DNA from: CAILZL01 sp963748005
GTDB lineage: Bacteria > Pseudomonadota > Gammaproteobacteria > Steroidobacterales > Steroidobacteraceae
Length of the DNA stretch: 64,000 nucleotides
Reading direction: 5' to 3'
Assembly (NCBI GenBank): GCA_963748005.1
Contig: CAVVHH010000002.1
Location: 1,364,001-1,428,000, forward strand
A program made the position numbers and the translations under genes. Shown here piece after piece: positions 16,847-24,627 of the stretch. The first letter of the stretch is position 1. Every line of letters starts with the position of its first letter. The notes beneath the pieces were generated by a model. It saw nothing but the letters and a program-made list of their open reading frames with translations, was not told the DNA's origin and did not search any database.

Positions 16847-17137
16847 AGGGTCTGTTGACAATCAACGCATCGTTGCGTTGGAGTCCCAGAAAGCACCAGA
16901 CAAGGCGCGAGGAGTAAAGTTTGGTAGTTCCAAATGAACGACGAGCAACGCGGTATGGCGCTTTCTGGGGCCCAACCCGAAGGGACGGGGTCAGAACAGC
17001 CCAGGACTTTGTTGTGACCGAAGGAAATCCCTGTGGGACACCTCGCTTGAGTACGTTAAGTACACCGCGCTCGGTGCGTCGCGTCCTGGGCTGTTCTGAC
17101 CGCCGTCGCAGCGATGCGTTGATTGTCAACAGACCCT
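16847..17137 (+). repeat. 291-bp inverted-repeat element, copy 1 (three variable self-complementary stems)
   Basis: Bounded by AGGGTCTG and CAGACCCT, flanked by CT/AG so that the outer ends read CTAGGG...CCCTAG. Stem 1: TTGACAATCAACGCATCG (16855-16872) pairs perfectly with 17112-17129. Stem 2: CCAGAAAGCACCA (16886-16898) with TGGCGCTTTCTGG (16956-16968), one mismatch. Stem 3: GTCAGAACAGCCCAGGAC (16990-17007) perfectly with 17083-17100. The regions between, such as 16899-16955 and 17008-17082, match copy 2 closely. No protein is encoded. It lies 33 nt upstream of the BamE-like gene and is non-autonomous, MITE-like. Confidence 0.85.
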
Positions 17138-17170
17138 AGTATTGCCACCGCCCCCACACGGAGACCGATC

Positions 17171-17665
17171 ATGAATTCCCCTCCGAACCCGCAGCATGGC
17201 TGCACGTCGCGTAGTGCGCTGTTGTGCATCCTGGCAATGGCCGGGAGCATGTTCACACCGCTGGCAATTGCCGCACCCATTGATGAATTCCGCATCAGCG
17301 ACATCGAGCAGAAGATCCGCGATCTGGAAACGCTGACGCGCGAACACACACGCCAACTCAGCGACATGCAGTTATCGCGCACCGGGGGCAAAACCACACC
17401 CACGGCCAGCTCCGGCAACACCACGAATGGCAGCGGTGAACTGCGTTGGGTCAATGTCGCGAGCTGGAACCGCATCAAGCCCGGGATGAGTGAACTGCAG
17501 GTGGTTGAGCTGCTGGGCACGCCCACCCAGCTGCGCATTGCCGACGACAAGCAATCCCGCCAGCTGCTGTACGCGCTGGAGATTGGCCGCTCCGGTTACC
17601 TGACCGGCCGGGTCAGTTTCAACCAGGGGGTGGTCACCGCAGTTGAAATGCCGACGCTGAAATAG
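17171..17665 (+). CDS. BamE/SmpA-OmlA-like secreted protein
   Basis: 164 residues with a signal peptide (about 1-35, ending IAAP; no lipobox Cys). A short coiled-coil-like stretch follows (IDEFRISDIEQKIRDLETL, about 36-70), then a low-complexity linker and a C-terminal domain with WNRIKPGMSELQVVELLG, TPTQLR and GRVSFNQGVVTAVEMP. That is the pattern of SmpA/OmlA (BamE-like) folds, which sit in envelope assembly or beta-lactamase-inhibitor-like proteins. Unlike BamE it is not lipidated. The start is set at the ATG at 17171 after the element end. Periplasmic adaptor is the most that can be inferred. Confidence 0.75.
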   Translation: MNSPPNPQHGCTSRSALLCILAMAGSMFTPLAIAAPIDEFRISDIEQKIRDLETLTREHTRQLSDMQLSRTGGKTTPTASSGNTTNGSGELRWVNVASWNRIKPGMSELQVVELLGTPTQLRIADDKQSRQLLYALEIGRSGYLTGRVSFNQGVVTAVEMPTLK

Positions 17666-17753
17666 CATCAGGACACACCGGCCTGCGACACTCCGCAATC
17701 ACTGTCGCCGGGCTGCTAGAATTCTGGTCGCCTTGTCGCTGGAGCACTATTGA

Positions 17754-18260
17754 ATGATTGAACGCACGATTGAAAAACTTCTGTTTGCCAGCCGTTGGCT
17801 GCTGGCGCCCATTTATCTGGGCATGTCCATTGCCCTGGTCGCACTGGGACTGAAGTTTTTCCAGGAAGCCTGGCATGTCATTGCGCATGTAATGAGTACT
17901 GAAGAATCGGCGCTGGTGCTGACGCTGCTGTCGATGATTGATCTGGTGCTGGTGGGCAGTCTGATCGTGATGGTGATGTTCTCGGGCTATGAGAATTTCG
18001 TATCACGCATTGATACCGGAGGTGAAGGCGACAAGCTGGGCTGGCTGGGCAAACTGGACGCAGGTACGCTGAAACTCAAGGTGGCCGCGTCCATTGTTGC
18101 CATCTCGTCCATTCACCTGCTGCGCAAATTTGTCGAAGCAGAAACCACCGACAACGACAAATTGATGTGGTACGTCATTATTCACCTGACCTTCGTCACA
18201 TCGGCGGTGTTGATGGGTGTGCTCGACAAGATGTCGTTTGCGGCGCATCGGGGACACTGA
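17754..18260 (+). CDS. yqhA: YqhA/UPF0114 (TIGR00645) inner-membrane protein
   Basis: 168 residues with three to four membrane helices. The start IERTIEKLLFASRWLLAPIY is the signature of the UPF0114 family, followed by GLKFFQEAWHVI, then SLIVMVMFSGYENFVSRID and SSIHLLRKFVE. These proteins are conserved in proteobacteria but have no proven function. Length matches E. coli YqhA. It stands alone and is followed by two hairpins. Confidence 0.88.
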   Translation: MIERTIEKLLFASRWLLAPIYLGMSIALVALGLKFFQEAWHVIAHVMSTEESALVLTLLSMIDLVLVGSLIVMVMFSGYENFVSRIDTGGEGDKLGWLGKLDAGTLKLKVAASIVAISSIHLLRKFVEAETTDNDKLMWYVIIHLTFVTSAVLMGVLDKMSFAAHRGH

Positions 18261-18337
18261 AAATCAGGAACTGACAAGTTCATGCCCAGTCCATGATTTT
18301 GGGTTAGCGAGCAAATCAGACCTTTGGTGATGCGACG

Positions 18338-18426
18338 TTGAAAAAGGGCAGGACAGCCTTTTTTCAACAACCTGCTGGACCAGTCAATGCGCCACGCCGA
18401 ACGACTTCCATCGTTCGGCGTGGCGC
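18338..18426. terminator. Two hairpins between convergent yqhA-like and tonB-like genes
   Basis: First: TTGAAAAAGGGC...GCCTTTTTTCAA (18338-18367), an A-tract/T-tract hairpin that works as a terminator in both directions. Second: a perfect 16-bp stem GCGCCACGCCGAACGA with its complement (18389-18426), loop CTTCCA, without a T-run. Confidence 0.8.
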
Positions 18427-18454
18427 GTCGTGTGTTGACCGACCGAGCAGCCGT

Positions 18455-19081
18455 CTATTGAACCGTGTCCAGCCTGAAGGTCAGCGGCAGACGCACCCGC
18501 GCGTATTCGCTGTCGCTACTGACCGTAAAGCGCCATTTGCGCACCGCGGCTACCGCGGCATCATCCAGCCTCATAAAACCGCTGCTGCGCTCCACGTTGA
18601 TCTCGGTGGGTAAACCATTCGGACCCACCACAATACCCAGCAGCACCGTCCCCGATTCACCCGCGCGTCTGGATGCGGCGGGGTACGCCGGATCCACACG
18701 GTGAGCAATAGAGAATGATCGCGCCGGTGCCAACTCGCTGCCGGTCGTACCGGGAGTAATGGCAGATTCGCCTGTCGGCGCGCTGACCAGTACGTCAGGC
18801 TGAACCTGCGCTTCCTGCACGTCCTTGGGCATGTCGGGTAGCGGAGTATCGATGGGTGTATCGAGTGGCTTGACCCTGGGCACTGGAAGCTCGGGTATGG
18901 GTCGCTTCTCCTCGGGAATGAACACTGCAACCGTATCCTTGAGTGGCGCGACGATGTTCACCACATTCAAGCCGTGCGTAAATGCGTAGAAGAAACCCAA
19001 ATGCAGCAACACGACGATGACGATGGTGCTGGATTTGCGGACTGAATTCTCGGATTGTTGTGCAGCATAAGTCAGCGACAT
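18455..19081 (-). CDS. TonB-family energy transducer
   Basis: 208 residues from the ATG at 19081, which has GAGGGAG seven bases upstream; an ATG 54 nt earlier would add a tail without purpose. Cytoplasmic tail, one membrane helix (STIVIVVLLHLGFFYAF, about 16-33), a proline-rich periplasmic spacer (ELPVPRVKPLDTPIDTPLPD) and a C-terminal TonB domain with AYPAASRRAGESGTVLLGIV and FMRLDDAAVAAVRKWRF. TonB couples the ExbBD proton-driven motor to outer-membrane receptors such as the one at 25446-27827. No exbB or exbD is nearby, so it is an orphan. Confidence 0.88.
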   Translation of the reverse strand: MSLTYAAQQSENSVRKSSTIVIVVLLHLGFFYAFTHGLNVVNIVAPLKDTVAVFIPEEKRPIPELPVPRVKPLDTPIDTPLPDMPKDVQEAQVQPDVLVSAPTGESAITPGTTGSELAPARSFSIAHRVDPAYPAASRRAGESGTVLLGIVVGPNGLPTEINVERSSGFMRLDDAAVAAVRKWRFTVSSDSEYARVRLPLTFRLDTVQ

Positions 19082-19253
19082 GACTACTCCCTCGACGCCA
19101 TGCTGGCGTCCAAGTTGAAGAAATGCCGAATGCATTCAGCTGTAGTGAATGAAAGTCACGGTCGGAGCTGCAACTTTCACCCGACGTCTTCTGCATTGAC
19201 CGATCGCGCATCCACAAAGTTCACAAACCGGGATGCAGCCTCCCCGACAGACT

Positions 19254-19868
19254 TCAATCAAACTCCGTCGGCAGGGCTGGCTGCTGGTGATGCCGGTACA
19301 GCAGGTGAATCTGCTCGGCGGTGATGCGTCCGGTTGACAGTGGCGGCAGCTCATTCACCGGAAAGAATTCCACGCCATCGGTTTCGTTGCTGACGCGCGC
19401 CGCACCACCGGTGATTTCGCACACGAACAGCAGCTTCCACAAATGAAACATGAATTGCGGGTAGTTGTGTTTGTTGCGATCGTGTACAGCCGCCAGCTTC
19501 AATACGCGCGCGGTGTATCCCGACTCCTGCTCGATCTCCTTGAGTATGGACACTGACGGTGTTTCATTCACATCGGCAAAACCGCCGGGCACGGTCCACT
19601 TGCCGTCGGAACGTTCGCGCACCAGCAGCACCGTGTCGCCGCGAAACATGGCGCCGCGCACGTCCAGCTTGGGTGTGCTGTAACCCTGTTCCACGATCCA
19701 TGCATCGCGCAATTGTCTGGCGGTGTAGCTCGATTCGTTGCTGAGCATCTCCGCGGCCAGCTGCGCAATTTCTTCATAGCGTTCGCGCTCGAATTCGCTG
19801 CGGGTGTAATGCAAACCGCTTTGCGCCACTGCCAGCAGCCGCCGCGCCTGATCCAGCAAAGTTGCCAT
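19254..19868 (-). CDS. NUDIX hydrolase with N-terminal Nudix_hydro_N domain
   Basis: 204 residues from the ATG at 19868 (GAGGGA upstream). Residues 1-60 (LLDQARRLLAVAQSGLHYTR, then YEEIAQLAAEML) are the helical N-terminal domain found in one ADP-ribose-pyrophosphatase-like branch. The NUDIX domain begins near LDVRGAMFRGDTVLLVRE. The Nudix box reads GGFADVNE, then ILKEIEQESGY. Against G-x5-E-x7-R-E-U-x-E-E-x-G-U, Arg is replaced by Lys and the first Glu of the E-E pair by Gln, so metal binding or rate may be altered. Substrate is probably a nucleoside diphosphate derivative; not determined here. Confidence 0.85.
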   Translation of the reverse strand: MATLLDQARRLLAVAQSGLHYTRSEFERERYEEIAQLAAEMLSNESSYTARQLRDAWIVEQGYSTPKLDVRGAMFRGDTVLLVRERSDGKWTVPGGFADVNETPSVSILKEIEQESGYTARVLKLAAVHDRNKHNYPQFMFHLWKLLFVCEITGGAARVSNETDGVEFFPVNELPPLSTGRITAEQIHLLYRHHQQPALPTEFD

Positions 19869-19958
19869 TGATATCCCTCGATGACCGGATGGCAGCATAT
19901 ACAACAATGAAATTGCAGTTCCAAGTACACTGAACTACCTGCCCGCAGGGATTCCGGT

Positions 19959-20870
19959 ATGTCCAGCAGCGCTACCTTGCCCACCCAGTCACGCAACGGC
20001 GTCAGTGCCGTGGCGGGTGCATTTTTCATCTGGGGGTTACTGCCGCTGTATTTGAAGCCGCTGACCTCCATCCCGGCCCTGCAGATTGCCGCGTGGCGTT
20101 ACTTGATGGGCTGCATCTTCGTATTCGGCTGGGTCAGCTGGCGGGGCGAGCTGGCACAAGTGCGCCGTGCCTTCACCACGCCTCGCCTGTGCATGCGCCT
20201 GGTGGCCACGGCCGGCTTGCTGGCAGTGAATTGGGTGCTGTATGCCTGGGGGGTGTCGCATGGACAGGTGCTGACCACCAGCCTGGGCTATTTCATCAAT
20301 CCCCTGGTCAACGTGATGTTGGGCGTACTCATCCTTTCGGAACGTCTCAATCGCATGCAGTGGCTGGCGGTGGCACTGGCCGCCTCGGGCGTGACCATCC
20401 TGACAATCAACACCGGCCAGTTGCCGTGGATTGCGCTGGTGCTGGCCATCTCCTTCAGTAGTTATGGCCTGTTACGCAAGACAACGGATGTAGCACCGCT
20501 GGCGGGCCTGGCCGTCGAAACACTGGTGGTCGTGCCGATCGCGCTGCTCTACATGAGCTGGCAACAGACGCAACACGGCGAGGTACTGAATCATTCATTC
20601 TGGCAAACATTGCTGCTGGTGCTCTCGGGCATCTTTACGGTGGTGCCGCTGGCGCTGTTCAACTATGGCGCGCGCCACATCAGTTACGCCACGGTGGGCA
20701 TGTTGCAATACATCGGTCCGACGCTGCAGTTCCTGACCGGCGTTTTCATTTACAGGGAAGCGCTCTCGCCCGTGCGCCTGATGTGTTTCTCGCTGATCTG
20801 GCTGGCACTGATTATTTACGCTGGCGACAGTGTGTGGCGCTCACGGGGGATGCGTTCGTTGAACACCTGA
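19959..20870 (+). CDS. rarD: RarD-type EamA transporter
   Basis: 303 residues with ten predicted membrane helices in two EamA halves. The start GVSAVAGAFFIWGLLPLYLK and later NWVLYAWGVSHGQVLTTSLG, then YFINPLVNVMLGV, are characteristic of the RarD family, as are ALFNYGARHI and YIGPTLQF. RarD proteins are drug/metabolite transporters of unknown substrate (named from chloramphenicol sensitivity). ATG at 19959, transcribed away from the NUDIX gene with 90 nt between. Confidence 0.92.
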   Translation: MSSSATLPTQSRNGVSAVAGAFFIWGLLPLYLKPLTSIPALQIAAWRYLMGCIFVFGWVSWRGELAQVRRAFTTPRLCMRLVATAGLLAVNWVLYAWGVSHGQVLTTSLGYFINPLVNVMLGVLILSERLNRMQWLAVALAASGVTILTINTGQLPWIALVLAISFSSYGLLRKTTDVAPLAGLAVETLVVVPIALLYMSWQQTQHGEVLNHSFWQTLLLVLSGIFTVVPLALFNYGARHISYATVGMLQYIGPTLQFLTGVFIYREALSPVRLMCFSLIWLALIIYAGDSVWRSRGMRSLNT

Positions 20871-20910
20871 GTTGGCAAGCCAGCCCGTACACGGTGCCAG
20901 AAAATTGCAG

Positions 20911-20930
20911 GTGTGTTCCAATACGCTCAC
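20911..20930 (+). promoter_or_regulatory. Shared upstream motif, copy A
   Basis: GTGTGTTCCAATACGCTCAC, 37 nt before the GTG start of the first secreted paralogue. The core GTTCCAATA(C/T)GCTCA recurs at 21871-21885 at nearly the same distance from the DUF6152 gene. Likely a common promoter element or operator. Confidence 0.5.
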
Positions 20931-20967
20931 AAATTTGTGTACACGGCATTGCAGTCGGAGCCAGGTA

Positions 20968-21741
20968 GTGAAGTGTATTGAATCGGTTCGCACGACCTTT
21001 CTGGGCGGGATCGCCGCAGTAGCAGTCGGTCTGTGCTGCGCGCCCTTGTCTGCGCAAACACCTGCCACTACTGCCGTTCCTTCAGGTCCGGGCAGCCTGG
21101 CAGGTCTGTGGATGAAAACCGGCTACAAGAATTTGACGCTGGCTTCCCTGCAAACATCCGAACGCAACAAGGTGCAGCGGACCAGCGATGGCGAATGGCC
21201 GCCCCTGCAGCCGTGGGCAAGTGACGAGCTGGAAAAGCGCATCAAAATGTCGGAAGCCGGTGATCCATTTCCCACTACGCAGACAAGATGCCTGCCCGGC
21301 ATCCCGGTGATGCTGCTGGGTGGTGGCGGCTATCCCATTCAGATCCTGGAAACGCCGGGACAGGTGACCATGCTGTTCGAGGAGATGAATCATTTCCGGC
21401 TGATCCATTTGAATGGCGCTCATCCCGAGGACCCCGATCCGACCTACATGGGGCATTCCATTGGCCACTGGGAAGGCAGCACCCTGGTTGTGGATACGGT
21501 CGCGCTGGTGAAAGACACGCCCCTCGACTGGCTGGGCATGCCTCACAGCGAGGATCTGCATCTCATCGAACGTTATCGGCGCACCGGCAAGGACACGCTG
21601 GAGCTCATCATTACCATTGACGATCCCAAAACCTTCACCAGACGATGGGATGCGAAGCAGGTCTTCAAAACAGCTCCGGCTGACATGACCCTGACCGAGT
21701 ACATCTGCGAGAACAACCGCGACGCTCCCGCTCCCGAGTAG
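20968..21741 (+). CDS. Secreted protein of unknown function, paralogue A
   Basis: 257 residues from a GTG (VKCIESVRTT...), which puts a signal peptide first (FLGGIAAVAVGLCCAPLSAQ). The mature part shares most motifs with the gene at 22344: SGPGSLAGLW, WPPLQPWA, GYPIQILETPGQVTMLFEE, HPEDPDPTYMGHSIGHWEG, LVVDTVAL, LHLIERYRRTGKD and TEYICENNRD. The HFRLI and GHSIGHWEG patches are typical of a family found beside DUF6152 proteins in environmental proteobacteria; its function is not known to me. About 60% of positions look identical between the two paralogues by eye. Upstream motif A suggests control shared with the next operon. Confidence 0.75.
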   Translation: MKCIESVRTTFLGGIAAVAVGLCCAPLSAQTPATTAVPSGPGSLAGLWMKTGYKNLTLASLQTSERNKVQRTSDGEWPPLQPWASDELEKRIKMSEAGDPFPTTQTRCLPGIPVMLLGGGGYPIQILETPGQVTMLFEEMNHFRLIHLNGAHPEDPDPTYMGHSIGHWEGSTLVVDTVALVKDTPLDWLGMPHSEDLHLIERYRRTGKDTLELIITIDDPKTFTRRWDAKQVFKTAPADMTLTEYICENNRDAPAPE

Positions 21742-21866
21742 TGGGCAATGCCCCGGCACACTGTACCGGTAACGGCGCCGGAAACGTCTTGTGTAGCTGC
21801 GCCGGCGCATTTAAAAACGCCAGGAACGTATTGAAATGCACTGAGCGGTGTTCCAGAAGTTTTCTG

Positions 21867-21886
21867 GTATGTTCCAATATGCTCAT
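21867..21886 (+). promoter_or_regulatory. Shared upstream motif, copy B
   Basis: GTATGTTCCAATATGCTCAT, 44 nt before the DUF6152 start. It matches copy A at 20911-20930 in 16 of 20 positions, while the flanks differ. Confidence 0.5.
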
Positions 21887-21930
21887 AGATAAGAGCCTGG
21901 CATGACAGAGCACACGGCCAAGGGGGAAAG

Positions 21931-22347
21931 ATGCGAGTTCCGGAAAAGACACTGGTGTCGGGTATTGCGATCCTGTCGTTGTCGGCAGCGGCCTTTGGGC
22001 ACCACTCTTACACCAAGTTCGATATGAACAAGACCGTGACGCTGGAAGGCACCGTGAAGGAATTCCAGTGGACCAACCCGCACGTCTGGATCCAGCTGAT
22101 GGTGATGGACCCCACCACGGGCAAGGAAGTGGAATGGTCGATAGAGAGTGACAGTCCGAACATGCTCAAGCGGCGGGGCTGGACCCGCAAGTCGTTGCAG
22201 CCGGGTGACAAGGCAGTAGCACTCGTCCATCCCCAGAAACTGGGTGATAACGTCACCAGCGGTGCGCTTGAGAAGCTGACGGTGAACGGTCAACCCGTTG
22301 GTGCAGCTGCTGCTGCCGCCAAGCCAGCCGAGGACACCAAGCCATGA
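21931..22347 (+). CDS. DUF6152-family secreted protein
   Basis: 138 residues with a signal peptide (MRVPEKTLVSGIAILSLSAA, then AFG). The mature start is HHSYTKFDMNKTVTLEGTVK, then EFQWTNPHVWIQL. This HHS...F-D...G-T-V-x-x-F-x-W-x-N-P-H pattern defines DUF6152, a small OB-like beta-barrel of unknown role. The C-terminus is Ala/Lys-rich. Its stop overlaps the ATG of the following paralogue by 4 nt (ATGA), so the two are translationally coupled. Confidence 0.85.
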   Translation: MRVPEKTLVSGIAILSLSAAAFGHHSYTKFDMNKTVTLEGTVKEFQWTNPHVWIQLMVMDPTTGKEVEWSIESDSPNMLKRRGWTRKSLQPGDKAVALVHPQKLGDNVTSGALEKLTVNGQPVGAAAAAAKPAEDTKP

Positions 22348-23132
22348 AGCATACGAGCTGTATTCGCGCGGCGTTCCTGAGTGGCATCGCCGCAGCAGTA
22401 GCCTGTCTGGGCGCCACGCCTTTGTCCGCACAGACAACCTCCATACCGGCCGCTGCGTCGGGTCCGGGCAGCCTGGCCGGTGTCTGGCAAACCGGCGGCG
22501 TGTGGAAAACCAGTATTACCGACAATGTCGGCAGAGAACCTCTGGGTTCGCTACGAACTCCCGAGCGCGACCGGGTGCTGAAAACCGCCGATGGCAAGTG
22601 GCCGCCGTTGCAACCCTGGGCCGCTGAACTGCTTGAACAACGCATCAAGCTGTCACAACAAGGTGACCCCTACCTCGCGAACACATCACTGTGCCTGCCA
22701 GGCGTGCCGGTAATGATGCTGGGCGGTCCCTACCCCATCCAGATTCTGGAGACGCCGGGACTGGTGACGATCCTGATGGAGGAGCAGAACCACTTCCGGC
22801 TGATTTATCTGGATGGCAAACATCCGGAAGACCCGGATCCAACCTTCCTGGGTCATTCGGTGGGCCATTGGGAAGGCGGCACACTTGTTGTGGACACGAT
22901 CGGCCTGACTGATCGCACCAGCATCGACCGGATCGGCATGCCTCATAGCGAGGAACTGCACCTCGTTGAGCGATTTCGGCGTACCGGCAAGGATGCGATG
23001 GAGCTCACCATCACGATTGATGACCCCAAGACCTTCACCAAGGCTTGGGACGCAAAGGTGAACTACAGGACTCCTGCCCCCGGTGTGGAGATGACCGAGT
23101 ACATCTGCGAGAACAATCGCGACGACCCCTAA
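22344..23132 (+). CDS. Secreted protein of unknown function, paralogue B
   Basis: 262 residues, coupled to the DUF6152 gene. Signal peptide: SCIRAAFLSGIAAAVACLGA, cut near PLSAQ. The mature part repeats the features of paralogue A: GSLAGVWQTGG, KWPPLQPWAAELLEQRIKLS, PYPIQILETPGLVTILMEEQ, DPTFLGHSVGHWEGGTLV, LHLVERFRRTGKDAM and TEYICENNRDDP. Tandem duplication around the DUF6152 gene is the simplest explanation. A periplasmic binding or enzymatic role is possible; no catalytic motif is recognised. Confidence 0.75.
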   Translation: MKHTSCIRAAFLSGIAAAVACLGATPLSAQTTSIPAAASGPGSLAGVWQTGGVWKTSITDNVGREPLGSLRTPERDRVLKTADGKWPPLQPWAAELLEQRIKLSQQGDPYLANTSLCLPGVPVMMLGGPYPIQILETPGLVTILMEEQNHFRLIYLDGKHPEDPDPTFLGHSVGHWEGGTLVVDTIGLTDRTSIDRIGMPHSEELHLVERFRRTGKDAMELTITIDDPKTFTKAWDAKVNYRTPAPGVEMTEYICENNRDDP

Positions 23133-23134
23133 GG

Positions 23135-23262
23135 AAGGTCTGATTTACTTGTCATTTCGAACGCAGTGAGAAATCTTTCTTTGCTTGGATACTTGGCTAT
23201 CAATCACTTGCAAGATTTCTCCCTTCGGTCGAAATGACAGTAATGGGTTAATCAGACATTCC
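23135..23262. repeat. Dispersed inverted repeat (GTCATTTCGA type)
   Basis: GTCATTTCGAACGCAGTGAG (from 23151) returns inverted as CCTTCGGTCGAAATGAC (ending 23238). Around it, AGGTCTGATTTA and TAATCAGACATT form outer arms. This GTCATTTCGA/AGATTTCTC palindrome is a common bacterial intergenic repeat. Confidence 0.75.
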
Positions 23263-23304
23263 CTAAGGGTAAACCGCGTCCCTTAGCAAACCAATTATTG
23301 CCAA

Positions 23305-23333
23305 CCCGTCTTCGTCACCAGGACGAAGACGGG
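23305..23333. terminator. Bidirectional hairpin
   Basis: CCCGTCTTCGTC / GACGAAGACGGG with a 5-base loop, between the converging paralogue B and VOC genes. Weak T-run (CCTTGCT). Confidence 0.7.
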
Positions 23334-23348
23334 CCTTGCTGAATGAAT

Positions 23349-24422
23349 TTACTTCTTCCTGGCCGGCTGTTTCCTGGCAGCCTTGCGCTTGGCTGGCCGC
23401 TTCAATTTTTTCGCCATCTTTTTCCTGGCAACCTTCTTCTTCGAAGCCGGCTTGCGCATTACTTTCTTTTTGGCTTTCTTCGCAATCTTCTTGCCGGCTT
23501 TTTTCGAGGACTTTTTCTTCGCCGCCTTCTTGGCCGGCTTGCTGGCGGCAGCTGCGGGTTTCTTCTTTGCTGCTTTTTTCTTGGTTACTTTTTTCTTGCT
23601 GGCCTTCTTCACCGTCACTGCGGCACTCGCCGCAGTCTTGGTTTCAGCCGGGGGTGCCGCTGCAACCATCGGCTCGGATGACACCACGGCATGCATGCCA
23701 CCTTGCGGATCGATGAGTTGTGCAATCCAGCTGCCGCCGGGTACTTGCATGGGTCCATTGATGATTTTGCCACCGGCTTTGGTCGCGACCTTGGCGGCCT
23801 TGCGTGCATCCGCCACCTGCGCATAGCAACACCAGCCAGTGGGCATGGGCATGCCGGCGGGCTTGTTGAACATGCCCCCAAATGCCTGGCCGTTCAGTCC
23901 GTACATGAAGTACATGCCTATCGAACCCATGTCGTGTTCGCCGGTTTTTTCCCAGCCAAACAGCGCCTGATAGAACGCGAAGGCAGCCTTGTAGTCGGTG
24001 GTAGCCAGCTCCTGCCAGGAAAACTGGCCAGGCTGCGGTGCACCACTGGGCGACATCGACTTGGGCGACCAATGCACGCCGAAGGTTGCACCCTGCGGAT
24101 CGGCCAGTACCGCATATCGTCCGGCGTTGGGAATGTCCGTCACCGGAGTAATAACTTTGCCGCCAAACTTCTGTGCCTGCTGTACGGTGGCTTCGATATC
24201 GGTGGTGCCGACATAGGGTAACCAGTACGGAGTGGTCTGTCCGGTGGGCAGTGTCGCAACACCACCGATGGGACCGCTCTTGGCCACCCACATCAGGTAA
24301 TTGGCATCGAAGGGCTGCGTCTTCCAGCCCACCACTTTCTGATAGTAAGCAACTGCAGACGGTATATCGGCGGTCATGAGTTCGTGCCAGACAAAACTTC
24401 CGTGAACATTGGGTTCAGCCAT
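23349..24422 (-). CDS. Two-domain VOC (glyoxalase-like) protein with histone H1-like Lys/Ala tail
   Basis: 357 residues. Two VOC modules: residues about 8-122 (SFVWHELMTADIPSAVAYYQ, then GGKVITPVTDIPNAGRYAVL) and about 133-250 (QFSWQELATTDYKAAFAFYQ, then PGGSWIAQLIDPQGGMHAVV). This arrangement is common in small bacterial glyoxalase/bleomycin-resistance-like proteins. The remaining ~105 residues are almost only Lys, Ala, Arg, Pro and Ser (KKKVTKKKAAKKKPAAA and similar), resembling the nucleic-acid-binding tails of bacterial histone H1-like proteins. The reading frame is continuous, so this is a true fusion and not two genes. It may place a VOC fold on DNA or on a polyanion; this is inference. 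Confidence 0.85.
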   Translation of the reverse strand: MAEPNVHGSFVWHELMTADIPSAVAYYQKVVGWKTQPFDANYLMWVAKSGPIGGVATLPTGQTTPYWLPYVGTTDIEATVQQAQKFGGKVITPVTDIPNAGRYAVLADPQGATFGVHWSPKSMSPSGAPQPGQFSWQELATTDYKAAFAFYQALFGWEKTGEHDMGSIGMYFMYGLNGQAFGGMFNKPAGMPMPTGWCCYAQVADARKAAKVATKAGGKIINGPMQVPGGSWIAQLIDPQGGMHAVVSSEPMVAAAPPAETKTAASAAVTVKKASKKKVTKKKAAKKKPAAAASKPAKKAAKKKSSKKAGKKIAKKAKKKVMRKPASKKKVARKKMAKKLKRPAKRKAARKQPARKK

Positions 24423-24627
24423 AGGAATCTCCCGGAGAAGTTGAAGGGTGACGAGGGAAGGACGCGCGACGATAGATACACCCTGCAGGTGTTGTTGTAT
24501 TGAATGTACGCCGCAGCACTGCTTGCGCCAAGTGGTCTCCTGCTGTGCGCACCGCTGCCTGTCAACTCGACATCAAGTGGACTCAGTGTGTCATCAGAAA
24601 ACACACACCCGTGGCAGCGCCGGGCAC

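Noticed and set aside
16600..16937. Short frames on both strands around the left end of the 291-bp element
   Set aside because: They run through the stem-forming element and have no protein-like composition; the element is non-coding.
23349..23826. Plus-strand Phe/Leu-rich frames opposite the VOC protein tail
   Set aside because: They are the antisense of Lys codons (TTC/TTT) and give false membrane-protein-like sequence.
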